From contig CAZXMB010000002.1 in NCBI GenBank assembly GCA_964641715.1, positions 1 through 42,475 of the forward strand: a stretch of DNA of 42,475 nt, in the 5' to 3' direction. Shown in pieces: positions 30,826 through 39,193 of this stretch (the first letter of the stretch is position 1; each line of letters begins with the position of its first letter). Under the pieces are notes generated by a model. The model was not told the origin of the DNA and did no database searches. It saw only the letters and a program-made list of their open reading frames with translations. The stretch is from CAZXMB01 sp964641715. GTDB lineage: Bacteria; Desulfobacterota; BSN033; UBA1163. Position numbers and translations under genes: made by a program.

Positions 30826-31818
30826 ATGACAAAAAAATTATGTTTCTTTCTGATCCTTGTACTCATTCTATCCGTTTCACTTTCTTTTGCTCAGGAGAAA
30901 AAAACCAAGAAGATTTTCAAGATCGGTGTGACCCAGATCGTCTCCCACCCAGCTTTGGATGCGGACGCAAAGGGATTTGAAAAGGCGTTGGCCGATGCGG
31001 GATTCAGAGAAGGGGTGAACGTCACGTATGATCGACAGAATGCCCAGGGGGATATGGCCAATGCCCAGACCATCGCCCAGAAATTCCTCGATGCCAAGGT
31101 CAATATGGTTCACAGCATTGCGACTCCAACCTCCCAAGCGGTGGTAAAGACCATTAAAAACATCCCGGTGGTATTCTCATCCGTCACCGACCCTGTAGAT
31201 GCAGGGCTTGTTCCCAAAGACAGCGCTCCCGGGAAGAAGTCAGGCACCAATGTCACAGGGGTCAGCGACCGCTGGCCAGTATCCCTGCAATTCGAGATGT
31301 ACACCAAATTCGTTCCCAAAGCTAAAAAATGGGGGACGATCTATAATGCGGGGGATGCGAACTCCATGGTCCACATCAAAGAGATGAGGGAGGCTGCAAA
31401 AAAATTGGGAATTGAACTGATCGAAGCGGCGATCTCCACCAGTGCTGAGACCCTGCAGGCCGCTCAATCCCTCGCGGGAAAGGTTCAGGCGATCAATATT
31501 ACATCGGATAATACCGCTGTCTCCGCTTTTGAAGCTATCGTGAAGGTGTGCAATGAGAAGAAGCTCCCCCTCTTTGCGGGTGATGTGGACAGTGTCCCGA
31601 GAGGGGCCATCGCTGCCTATGGGCTCGACTACTTTTTGATCGGAGAGTCTGCCGGAAAGAAGGCTGTCCGTATCCTGAAGGGGGAAAAGCCCGGGAATAT
31701 CCCCTGGGGACCAGCAGAGAAATTCAGTTTGGTGGTGAGCGAGAAAGCGGCAAAGTCTCAAGGAGTTACCATTCCCTCAGAGCTATTGAAAAAAGCCAAC
31801 AAAGTCATCAAAGAATAG
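30826..31818 (+). CDS. ABC transporter substrate-binding protein (TrpX/PF04392-like)
   Basis: 330 residues with a cleavable signal peptide (cut after SLSFA near residue 22). A two-lobed periplasmic binding fold follows, with family segments IGVTQIVSHPALDADAKGF, VPVVFSSVTDP-like NIPVVFSSVTDP, and AAYGLDYFLIGESAGKKA. The ribosome site is GAAAGGAGG. Relatives bind amino acids such as tryptophan or aromatic compounds. It leads an operon with permease, ATPase and an amino-acid dehydrogenase, so an amino acid ligand is likely. Confidence 0.88.
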   Translation: MTKKLCFFLILVLILSVSLSFAQEKKTKKIFKIGVTQIVSHPALDADAKGFEKALADAGFREGVNVTYDRQNAQGDMANAQTIAQKFLDAKVNMVHSIATPTSQAVVKTIKNIPVVFSSVTDPVDAGLVPKDSAPGKKSGTNVTGVSDRWPVSLQFEMYTKFVPKAKKWGTIYNAGDANSMVHIKEMREAAKKLGIELIEAAISTSAETLQAAQSLAGKVQAINITSDNTAVSAFEAIVKVCNEKKLPLFAGDVDSVPRGAIAAYGLDYFLIGESAGKKAVRILKGEKPGNIPWGPAEKFSLVVSEKAAKSQGVTIPSELLKKANKVIKE

Positions 31819-31827
31819 TTTCAGATG

Positions 31828-31871
31828 TTGGAGGATTAAGGTGAAAAGTGAACAGAGCCTTAATCCTCCAA
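31828..31871 (+). promoter_or_regulatory. Intercistronic hairpin after the binding-protein gene
   Basis: A perfect 14-bp stem (TTGGAGGATTAAGG / CCTTAATCCTCCAA) with a 16-base loop sits between the binding protein and permease genes. No T tract follows, so it is not a terminator. Such hairpins often protect the upstream message from 3' decay, giving more binding protein than membrane parts. Confidence 0.7.
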
Positions 31872-31902
31872 TCCTCCAACCCCATGGCATTAGTCTGAAG
31901 TG

Positions 31903-32796
31903 ATGGAAATTCTTCTCGGCATTATCCAAATTTCCCTGGAACAGGGTCTTGCCTATGCCCTGGTAGCTCTGGGAATCGTCATCAGCTTTCGGATTCTTTC
32001 TTTCCCCGATTTGACTGTGGATGGGAGTTTCGTCCTCGGCGGCGCCGTTGTAGCCAAGGTGATCGTCTTAGGCTATCCGCCTATCATAGGGATCATCCTG
32101 GCCATCCTTATCGGGTTTATCGCCGGGTGCGCTACAGGTATTCTCAATACCCGGCTTAAAATCAATAGTCTGCTAGCGGGTATCTTGATCATGACGATTC
32201 TTTACTCGGTTAATCTCCGGGTGATGGGTCGATCGAATACGCCTCTCATTAACTATGTCACGGTGCTCACTCCATTTGAAGAAATGGAGATGAGATGGTT
32301 ATCCATCGTTCTTTTTTTCTCTTTGATCGTTTTTACTGGAAAGTTCATTACGGATCTCTTCCTTCATACACAGATTGGATTAGCCATGAGGGCAACCGGT
32401 GATAACGAGCAGATGATCAGAACTCTGGGCGTAAACACGGGGAACATGACCATATTAGGGTTGGGGATATCAAATGCCTTTGTTGCTCTCTCCGGAGCCC
32501 TTGTGGCTCAACATCAGGGGTTCGCAGACATCGGAATGGGTATCGGGATGATCGTTGCCGGACTTGCCGCAATCATTATTGGAGAGACCTTACTCCGGGC
32601 GAAGTCTGTGGGGATGAATACCTTCTCGGCCATCTTCGGTTCTTTCATCTATCGATTGATTATTACAATAGGTCTCTGGTTGGGATTAGCCCCTACAGAT
32701 CTCAAAATGGCTACGGGCGCCATGGTTATTCTTGCCTTAGGTTTCCCTGCCTTTAAGAAGGGGAAAGAGGAAAGGCTTCATCTCCGGGGGATCTGA
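31903..32796 (+). CDS. ABC transporter permease (TrpY/CmpB-like)
   Basis: 297 residues with eight to nine membrane helices. Family features are LAYALVALGIVISFRILSFPDLTVDGSF near the start, the cytoplasmic MRATGDNEQMIRTLGVN and a late IIGETLLRAKS. The in-frame GTG three bases before the ATG is possible but less likely; no strong ribosome site is visible. It forms the membrane channel for the ligand delivered by the upstream binding protein. Confidence 0.9.
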   Translation: MEILLGIIQISLEQGLAYALVALGIVISFRILSFPDLTVDGSFVLGGAVVAKVIVLGYPPIIGIILAILIGFIAGCATGILNTRLKINSLLAGILIMTILYSVNLRVMGRSNTPLINYVTVLTPFEEMEMRWLSIVLFFSLIVFTGKFITDLFLHTQIGLAMRATGDNEQMIRTLGVNTGNMTILGLGISNAFVALSGALVAQHQGFADIGMGIGMIVAGLAAIIIGETLLRAKSVGMNTFSAIFGSFIYRLIITIGLWLGLAPTDLKMATGAMVILALGFPAFKKGKEERLHLRGI

Positions 32797-32797
32797 T

Positions 32798-33601
32798 TTG
32801 GAAGCGTTTGTCACCCTTCATGATCTGAAAAAAATTTTCAACCGAAACACCATTGATGAGAAGACAGCCATCAATGGCATCCGTCTCGAAATGAAGAGAG
32901 GGGAATTCATGACCGTCATCGGATCCAATGGGGCAGGGAAAACCACTCTTCTTAATCTCATTGCAGGAACCTATCTCCCTGATGAAGGAAGGATATTCAT
33001 CGATCACAAAGAGGTAACACCCCTGCCCGAATATCGCAGGGCTCAATACCTGGGAAGGATTTTTCAAAATCCATTGATCGGGACGGCCTCTTCCATGACC
33101 ATCGAGGAAAACCTTTCTATGGCCGAACTGAGAGGGAAGACAAGGAGTCTCTCATGGGGGGTCACGAAGAAACAGAGGGAGAGATACCGGGACCTCTTAA
33201 AGATCCTCGGATTGGGTATGGAGGAACGTCTCTCAGACAGCGTCAGCCTGCTCTCCGGGGGACAGCGTCAGTGTCTCGCCCTTCTGATGGCCACGCTCTC
33301 CTTACCCAAGCTCTTGCTTCTGGATGAACATACCGCCTCGCTTGATCCGAAGACTGCAGAGAAGGTGATGGATCTGACGAACCGGATCATCAGGGAAAAT
33401 CGACTCACCAGCATCATGGTCACACACAATATGCTCCAGGCAATCAATTTCGGAGATCGAATGGTCATGCTCCACGAGGGGAAAATCCAATTTGATATTG
33501 AGGGCGAGGAGAAAAAGCGCCTGACTGTTGAAGAGGTGGTGAAACGCTTCGGTGAAAAATTAGAGGATGAAACGTTGCTCTGTAAGCCTGTGGGAGGATG
33601 A
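32798..33601 (+). CDS. ABC transporter ATP-binding protein
   Basis: 267 residues with Walker A GSNGAGKTT, signature LLSGGQRQ, Walker B LLLLDEHTASLDP and a switch His in MVTHN. The DEHTA variant is characteristic of ATPases that pair with TrpY-like permeases. The start is a TTG one base after the permease stop; no ATG lies before the conserved N-terminal strand, so translation is probably coupled. It powers the importer. Confidence 0.9.
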   Translation: MEAFVTLHDLKKIFNRNTIDEKTAINGIRLEMKRGEFMTVIGSNGAGKTTLLNLIAGTYLPDEGRIFIDHKEVTPLPEYRRAQYLGRIFQNPLIGTASSMTIEENLSMAELRGKTRSLSWGVTKKQRERYRDLLKILGLGMEERLSDSVSLLSGGQRQCLALLMATLSLPKLLLLDEHTASLDPKTAEKVMDLTNRIIRENRLTSIMVTHNMLQAINFGDRMVMLHEGKIQFDIEGEEKKRLTVEEVVKRFGEKLEDETLLCKPVGG

Positions 33602-33604
33602 GAA

Positions 33605-34678
33605 ATGGATATATTCGAAAAGATGAAGAAGGATGGGTACGAGCAGATCATATTCAACTTTGATAAGGAAACAGGGATGAGGGCCATCATCGCCATCCAT
33701 GACTCCACGCTCGGCCAAACCTTTGGAGGAGTGAGGATGGTTCATTATCGCTCGATGGAGGAGGCCCTTCGGGATGCCATGAGGCTGTCCAAGGCCATGA
33801 CCTATAAATGTGCAGCGGCCGATGAAGATAAGGGCGGGTCAAAGGCAGTCATCTGGGGAGATCCAGGGAAGGATAAGAACGAAGCCTATCTCAGGGCCTT
33901 TGGAAGATTTATTGAGATGCTTAAGGGTCGCATCATTACCGGGGTTGATCTTAATCTCGATCTGACGGATGCATCAATTATCGGGAGGGAGACTCGATAC
34001 ATTTTAGCAAGACCAAAGGAAGAAGGCAGCTCCGGGAGCTCAGGGGTCACGACCGCCTACGGGATTTACGTGGGGCTGAAAGCATGCGCCAAATTCCTTT
34101 GGGGTGATGAAAATCTCAGAGGTAAAAGAATTGCCGTCCAAGGACTGGGGGCAGTGGGAGAACCTCTTTTGGAGCACTTGAAAGAGGGCTCTCTGGAAGT
34201 CATTGCAACTGACACCAATGAAAGCACGCTTCGGCGCCTTCAGGCAAAATATGAGTTCAAGGCGGTTCAACCGGAGGCCATTTACGACATGGACTGTGAC
34301 ATCTTCTGCCCTTGCGCCATCGGGGGGATTTTGAATGACAGGACCATACCCAGGCTGAAATGCAAACTCGTTGCAGGATGTGCCAATAACCAGCTGGAAG
34401 ACGAAGAGCGTCACAGCCGGATGCTTCATGAGCGTGGCATTCTCTATGCTCCGGATTACATCATCAATGCCGGAGGGGTGATCCAGGCGATCGATGAACT
34501 CCAGGGTTATAATCCTGAGAGGGTGAGGATGAAGACGGAACGAATTTACGGTCGTCTTCTCCATCTCTTTGAGGCGGTGAGGAGGGAAGGGATCCTTCCT
34601 TTGGAGGCTGCCAATCGCTACGCTGAATCCCGAATCAAAGAAATCCATAAAATGAGACGTTTCTATGTCCCGAAATAA
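33605..34678 (+). CDS. Leucine/phenylalanine/valine dehydrogenase-like protein
   Basis: 357 residues of the Glu/Leu/Phe/Val dehydrogenase superfamily. Lys68 in MTYK, Lys80 in GGSK and Asp115 fall at the positions of the catalytic residues of leucine dehydrogenases. The NAD-binding glycines are in GLGAVG (180-185), and GCANNQL is conserved. It would oxidatively deaminate an amino acid to its 2-oxo acid or run in reverse. It starts three bases after the ABC ATPase, so uptake and deamination of one amino acid are likely coupled. The segment VDLNLD replaces the usual EDVGT, a deviation that may alter specificity. Confidence 0.85.
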   Translation: MDIFEKMKKDGYEQIIFNFDKETGMRAIIAIHDSTLGQTFGGVRMVHYRSMEEALRDAMRLSKAMTYKCAAADEDKGGSKAVIWGDPGKDKNEAYLRAFGRFIEMLKGRIITGVDLNLDLTDASIIGRETRYILARPKEEGSSGSSGVTTAYGIYVGLKACAKFLWGDENLRGKRIAVQGLGAVGEPLLEHLKEGSLEVIATDTNESTLRRLQAKYEFKAVQPEAIYDMDCDIFCPCAIGGILNDRTIPRLKCKLVAGCANNQLEDEERHSRMLHERGILYAPDYIINAGGVIQAIDELQGYNPERVRMKTERIYGRLLHLFEAVRREGILPLEAANRYAESRIKEIHKMRRFYVPK

Positions 34679-34701
34679 GGACTATGGAGTCCGATTCGAA
34701 T

Positions 34702-34721
34702 CCCTGCCTGGGCAGGCAGGG
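34702..34721. repeat. Short palindromic dispersed repeat (CCTGCC family)
   Basis: CCCTGCCTGGGCAGGCAGGG, the most compact copy of the family, between the dehydrogenase and tautomerase genes. Confidence 0.75.
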
Positions 34722-34754
34722 CAATCCCCCATTTGAAATGGGAAGGAGGAAAAG

Positions 34755-34946
34755 ATGCCCTTCGTTCAGATCAGTATGATTCAGGGAAGAACTCCGGAGA
34801 AGAAGGAACAATTGATTAAGAAGGTGACAGAGGCCATCATCGAGACCCTTCAGGTCCCGGCGGATCGGGTCAGGATTGTCCTCCATGAACTCCCGAAAGA
34901 GAATATCGGGTATGGAGGGGTTCCTCTCTCTAAATTGGGTTCCTGA
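34755..34946 (+). CDS. 4-oxalocrotonate tautomerase family protein
   Basis: 63 residues, the usual length. Pro2 follows the initiator Met and becomes the catalytic N-terminal proline. The family pattern RTPEKKEQLIKKVTEAI and VRIVLHELPKENIGYGG is intact. It interconverts keto and enol forms of 2-oxo acids. Its place after an amino-acid dehydrogenase that makes 2-oxo acids is suggestive, although a repeat separates them. The ribosome site is GGGAAGGAGG. Confidence 0.92.
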   Translation: MPFVQISMIQGRTPEKKEQLIKKVTEAIIETLQVPADRVRIVLHELPKENIGYGGVPLSKLGS

Positions 34947-34984
34947 TCGGAGGGAGGGGATACCGGGTTTTCTTCAATATTCGA

Positions 34985-36022
34985 CTATTCCTTTTCTCTC
35001 AGCCTCTTTGAAACCTCTGAGGTCAACTCGAAAACTTTTTCAGCCAGAGGAGCCGAAAGCGAAGCCGTCCCGCAGCTCGGAGTGAGGATTGCCCTTTTAA
35101 GAAGGATGGGATCGATCCCTCCTTTTGAGAGGACCTCGACTCCTTTCCTAAAACGGCTCAGCAGACTCTGGGTATCCTCTTTTTGTACATCCTCACTCGT
35201 CGGGACAATGCCCCAGGCCAAGACTCCCCCTCGTTCTAAGAAGTTTTTCAACTCCCTTGGGTAAAGAGAGAGGTTCTCAAGGTATCCATAGGCATCAAAG
35301 CTGAGGATGTCGAGTTTGGTTGAGAGAAGGACAGCCCAATCCGTATTTCCGCAGCAGTGAATTCCCTTCAATCCTTTAACGGCATGAAAACATTCGTTCA
35401 ATGACTGAATCACATCCTCTTGATTTAAACCTGAGAAGGCAGATCCAAGGGAGGAGAGGGCGGGTTCATCGAAGAAGATGATCGTCCGGACTCCGGGTAG
35501 AAGTCGGTGGAACCTCTCTTCGAGCCAGCGCGCCTTAAAGGAGAGGTGGCGAATCAGGATCTCTCTTAGAGTGGGGTCATAAAAAATGGACCTCTTTTTC
35601 TGATCGGTGAGGGAGAGGCCAAAGGTGATCGGACCTGTCACCTGTCCCTTGATATACTTGACCTTTTCCAGATTTCCCTCCAGGCAGGGGTCTTTTAAGA
35701 GGCGAAGTCCCCGTGCAAAATCATCGGATATTCGAAAGGGTTCAAGATCCCCCTGCTCAATCCACTGATAAAATTTTTCAACCTCACGATCAAATCCTTC
35801 CGAGGTATCCACCCAAACCTTCTGCTCCCTTTCATTGAGCCTTAAGGATGGGAACCCTTCGGAATATTGAACCACCATGCCTTCGAGGAAAGACCGGTTC
35901 GGGAATTGAGGCCAGAACGGGATATCGGGAAAGTTCTCGAGGATAAGACGAAAGACAGCCCTTTCATCCCCGTGGGGAAAAGAACCGATGCCCGTGGCCA
36001 GATAGGGAGGGATTCGCTCCAT
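34985..36022 (-). CDS. MetE C-terminal-like (core-MetE/UROD-fold) methyltransferase
   Basis: 345 residues, one TIM-barrel domain related to the C-terminal half of cobalamin-independent methionine synthase. ATGIGSFPHGDE at the start, FDEPALSSLG, the zinc-ligand type GIHCCGNTDW (His-x-Cys) and a late TPSCGTASLS (Cys) match the family. Lacking the N-terminal half, it cannot bind methyltetrahydrofolate in the standard way. Known short forms use a corrinoid protein as methyl donor, which is a plausible role here. It is convergent with the tautomerase gene. Confidence 0.8.
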   Translation of the reverse strand: MERIPPYLATGIGSFPHGDERAVFRLILENFPDIPFWPQFPNRSFLEGMVVQYSEGFPSLRLNEREQKVWVDTSEGFDREVEKFYQWIEQGDLEPFRISDDFARGLRLLKDPCLEGNLEKVKYIKGQVTGPITFGLSLTDQKKRSIFYDPTLREILIRHLSFKARWLEERFHRLLPGVRTIIFFDEPALSSLGSAFSGLNQEDVIQSLNECFHAVKGLKGIHCCGNTDWAVLLSTKLDILSFDAYGYLENLSLYPRELKNFLERGGVLAWGIVPTSEDVQKEDTQSLLSRFRKGVEVLSKGGIDPILLKRAILTPSCGTASLSAPLAEKVFELTSEVSKRLREKE

Positions 36023-36164
36023 GACTTTTCATAAACCTTTTTTTTAAAAAAATCAACGAACTTCAAAGGCAGCGGCGAGATGTCCTCCGACGGTTTCGAA
36101 TGGTTTTAGGCCTCTTTGTTTAATGATATTCGGAGTGGTTTTTAGAACCCCCAGGCCCAGAAGG

Positions 36165-36193
36165 TTGACAAATAACGGATCGATGGTTATACA
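36165..36193 (+). promoter_or_regulatory. Sigma-70 promoter for groES-groEL
   Basis: TTGACA, a 17-base spacer and TATACA lie 36 bases before the groES start. No CIRCE inverted repeat (TTAGCACTC-N9-GAGTGCTAA) is present nearby, so HrcA control of this copy is not indicated. The rest of 36023-36164 shows no gene. Confidence 0.7.
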
Positions 36194-36228
36194 TTTTTCA
36201 TCAAATTTATGAAGGGAGGAGTTTGTTT

Positions 36229-36519
36229 ATGCGGATCAGACCACTTCAAGACCGGCTCATTGTCAAAAGGCTGGAGGAGGAGGAGAAGACAAAAGGGGGG
36301 ATCATCATCCCGGATACAGCCAAAGAGAAGCCCGTTGAGGGCGAGGTGATTGCCGTGGGGCCAGGAAGAATGAAAAAGGACGGAACGAAGATTCCGATGG
36401 AAGTGAAAAAGGGCGACCGAATCCTATTTACAAAGTATGGGGGTACGGAAGTGAAGGTTGAAGGCGTTGAATTGATCATGATGAAAGAGGATGAGGTCCT
36501 GGCCATTGTGAAAAAATGA
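36229..36519 (+). CDS. groES: Co-chaperonin GroES
   Basis: 96 residues from the ATG preceded by GGGAGGAG; an upstream TTG at 36223 is not needed. It starts with the typical RPLQDRLIVKRLEEEEKTKGGI and contains the mobile loop followed by IPDTAKEKP, VIAVGPG and GDRILFTKYGGTEVK. It caps GroEL during folding. It lies 25 bases upstream of groEL in one operon. Confidence 0.97.
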   Translation: MRIRPLQDRLIVKRLEEEEKTKGGIIIPDTAKEKPVEGEVIAVGPGRMKKDGTKIPMEVKKGDRILFTKYGGTEVKVEGVELIMMKEDEVLAIVKK

Positions 36520-36544
36520 GTGGATCATTAGAAAGGAGGTTATC

Positions 36545-38158
36545 ATGGCGAAGGAATTGAAGTTTGATCAGGAAGCAAGAAATGCAATTTTGGAGGGGGT
36601 CAATATCCTGGCGAATGCGGTGAAGGTTACTCTGGGGCCGAAGGGCCGAAATGTGGTTCTTGAGAAGTCGTTTGGCTCTCCGGTCATCACAAAGGATGGT
36701 GTGACCGTGGCTAAAGAGATTGAACTTGAAAACCATTTTGAGAATATGGGTGCGAAGATGGTCAAAGAGGTGGCGAGCAAGACCTCTGATACCGCCGGGG
36801 ATGGTACAACGACCGCTACTGTTCTGGCTCAGGCCATATACCGGGAGGGCTATAAGATTGTGGCGGCGGGGGCCAACCCGATGGAGATTAAGAGGGGAAT
36901 CGATCACGCGGTGGAGGAAGTCAGCAAAGAACTGAAGAGACTCTCCAAGCCGGTGAAAGAGCAAAAGGAGATTGCTCAGGTCGGAACGATTTCCGCCAAT
37001 AACGACCGAACCATTGGCGATATCATTGCTGAGGCGATGAACAAGGTTGGAAAAGAAGGGGTCATCACCGTCGAAGAGGCCAAAGCCATGGAGACCACCC
37101 TTGATGTGGTTGAGGGCATGCAGTTCGATCGGGGGTATATCTCCCCTTACTTTGTCACCGATCCAGAAAAGATGGAAACGGTTCTCGAAGATCCCTTTAT
37201 TCTCCTTTTTGAGAAGAAGATCTCGAATATGAAGGAGCTTCTGCCTATTTTAGAACAGGTGGCCAAGACAGGGAGACCGATTCTCATGATTGCAGAAGAG
37301 GTGGAGGGAGAAGCCCTGGCCACTCTGGTGGTCAACAAACTCCGTGGAACCTTGAAATGTGCCGCGGTGAAGGCGCCCGGTTTTGGGGACAGAAGAAAGG
37401 CCATGCTTGAGGACATCGCTGTCCTCACGGGTGGTCATGCTATCATGGAGGATGTCGGGATCAAGCTTGAGAAGATGAGACTTGAGGATCTGGGCAGCGC
37501 AAAGAAGGTGGTGATCGATAAGGACAATACCACCATCGTGGAAGGGGGAGGAAAGTCTTCAGCCATTGAAGGCCGGATCAAACAGATTCGCGTTCAGATC
37601 GAAGAGACCACCTCTGATTATGATCGAGAGAAACTCCAGGAGAGATTGGCAAAATTGGCCGGAGGAGTGGCTGTCATCAAAGTGGGTGCGGCTACGGAGA
37701 CCGAGATGAAAGAGAAGAAGGCGAGGGTTGAAGACGCCCTCCATGCCACCCGAGCGGCTGTGGAAGAGGGGATTGTCCCGGGCGGGGGGGTGGCCTACCT
37801 GAGATGCCTTCCGATCTTAAAAAAGATGAAACCGGGGGGTGATCGGCAGACCGGTGTCGATATCGTGATAAAATCCCTCGAGGAGCCGATTCGTCAGATC
37901 GTTGGCAATGCCGGCCTGGAAGGGTCTGTAGTGGTCGAGAAGGTCAAGGAGGAAAAGGGGGCCTTCGGATTCGATGCCGATAAGGAAGAGTATACCGACT
38001 TGATTGAGAGAGGGATTATCGATCCAACCAAGGTGGTACGGCTGGCCCTTCAGAATGCAGCCAGTGTGGCTTCTCTCCTGATCACCACAGAGGCAGTGGT
38101 CGCTGAAAAACCCAAGAAGGAAGAGGCCGGCGGGCCACCGATGCCGCCTGCTTATTGA
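36545..38158 (+). CDS. groEL: Chaperonin GroEL
   Basis: 537 residues, near full length, with the conserved ATP site GDGTTTATVLAQ, the PGFGDRRKAMLEDIA segment and VVPGGG-like IVPGGGVAYL. The C-terminus ends in GGPPMPPAY instead of the usual Gly-Gly-Met repeats, so the flexible tail inside the cavity is altered. AAAGGAGG precedes the ATG. A strong terminator follows immediately. Confidence 0.98.
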   Translation: MAKELKFDQEARNAILEGVNILANAVKVTLGPKGRNVVLEKSFGSPVITKDGVTVAKEIELENHFENMGAKMVKEVASKTSDTAGDGTTTATVLAQAIYREGYKIVAAGANPMEIKRGIDHAVEEVSKELKRLSKPVKEQKEIAQVGTISANNDRTIGDIIAEAMNKVGKEGVITVEEAKAMETTLDVVEGMQFDRGYISPYFVTDPEKMETVLEDPFILLFEKKISNMKELLPILEQVAKTGRPILMIAEEVEGEALATLVVNKLRGTLKCAAVKAPGFGDRRKAMLEDIAVLTGGHAIMEDVGIKLEKMRLEDLGSAKKVVIDKDNTTIVEGGGKSSAIEGRIKQIRVQIEETTSDYDREKLQERLAKLAGGVAVIKVGAATETEMKEKKARVEDALHATRAAVEEGIVPGGGVAYLRCLPILKKMKPGGDRQTGVDIVIKSLEEPIRQIVGNAGLEGSVVVEKVKEEKGAFGFDADKEEYTDLIERGIIDPTKVVRLALQNAASVASLLITTEAVVAEKPKKEEAGGPPMPPAY

Positions 38159-38168
38159 TTGAAAAAAG

Positions 38169-38200
38169 AGGGCGGGTTTCATACCCGCCCTTCTTTTTTT
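38169..38200 (+). terminator. Bidirectional Rho-independent terminator
   Basis: A 9-bp GC-rich stem (AGGGCGGGT / ACCCGCCCT) with loop TTCAT is followed by TCTTTTTTT on the plus strand. On the minus strand it is followed by CTTTTTTC. It therefore ends both groEL and the converging RimK-like operon. Confidence 0.9.
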
Positions 38201-38248
38201 AGGTCCGGATAGGTTTCTTTATGGGATCCGGGACTTTTTCAATTAAGG

Positions 38249-39193
38249 TCAGGTGAATGTCCTGATGGCCCAGGCCACCCGCTCTTCAGGTGAAGAAAAG
38301 ATGTCCGAAGGGGCCTGGTCGACGAGGTCCAATCGCTCACGAAGGCCGATACGATTTGCCAGCTGAATGGCGAGCCCCGGTCGTGCATTCATTTCGAGAA
38401 GCAGGGGGCCATGTTCCTGATCGATGACGACATCCACACCCAGGTAGCCGAGTCCTGTCATCTCAAGAGCACGTGACGCCATGATGAGAATGTCCGGCCA
38501 ATAGGGCACCTGGATCCCCCTGACCGGGTCTCCGGTATCGGGATGGTGAGTGATCACCTGAGATTGGTAGACAGCGGTGAGAGTTGTGCCTTTGCCGATT
38601 TCAATCCCTGCCCCGATCGCTCCCCGGTGAAGGTTCGCTTTACCATCAGAGGCTTTGGTGGGTAAACGGACCATTCCCATGACCGGAACTCCCCGATAGA
38701 CAACAATTCGAATATCCGGTACCCCCTGATAAGTCACAGCGGAAAAGACAGGATCGGGATGGACCAGAGCCTCAAAGAGGACTCGATCCTCAAGACCTTC
38801 CAGGGAATAGATTCCAGCGAGGATATCAAAGAGATGATCCATGAGGTCCTCTCTGGAGATCCCCTCTCCGCTCTGTTTAATAAATCCCTCTGCCCCGGAA
38901 TCTGTGATCAGAATAATCCCGCTTCCTCCAGCGCCTCGGGCCGGCTTAACGACAAACTGATGGTGATCACCGAGATATCTTTCGAATCCTGCGGAATCCC
39001 CCTGATGTTCGATGATATGGTATAGGGCTGGAGTCGGGATGTGATGTTTCGAAGCCAGTTGCTTGGTCAATACCTTATCGTCGACCAGAGGAAAGGCGGA
39101 GCGGGGATTAAAGCGCATAATGTATTCGGCATTGCGCCGATTCATTCCAAGGATTCCAGCTTCCGATAACCAATGGAAGTTTTTAAGAATCAT
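38249..39193 (-). CDS. RimK-related ATP-grasp amidoligase (alpha-L-glutamate ligase-like)
   Basis: 314 residues from an ATG that overlaps the stop of the upstream 7TM gene (ATGA). ATP-grasp motifs: FVVKPARGAGGSGI for the phosphate loop, and GVDVVIDQEHGPLLLEMNARPGL for the metal-binding Glu and Asn. It begins MILKNFHWL and continues GMNRRNAEYI, characteristic of this subfamily. It should form amide bonds, adding an amino acid to a peptide or small molecule. It belongs to a conserved three-gene association with the two proteins upstream (7TM inactive transglutaminase and retropepsin-like protease). Confidence 0.88.
   Translation of the reverse strand: MILKNFHWLSEAGILGMNRRNAEYIMRFNPRSAFPLVDDKVLTKQLASKHHIPTPALYHIIEHQGDSAGFERYLGDHHQFVVKPARGAGGSGIILITDSGAEGFIKQSGEGISREDLMDHLFDILAGIYSLEGLEDRVLFEALVHPDPVFSAVTYQGVPDIRIVVYRGVPVMGMVRLPTKASDGKANLHRGAIGAGIEIGKGTTLTAVYQSQVITHHPDTGDPVRGIQVPYWPDILIMASRALEMTGLGYLGVDVVIDQEHGPLLLEMNARPGLAIQLANRIGLRERLDLVDQAPSDIFSSPEERVAWAIRTFT

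Noticed and set aside
34690..34721. GATTCGAATCCCTGCC resembles the T arm of a tRNA.
   Set aside because: No acceptor, D or anticodon stems can be folded around it; the segment belongs to the CCTGCC palindromic repeat.
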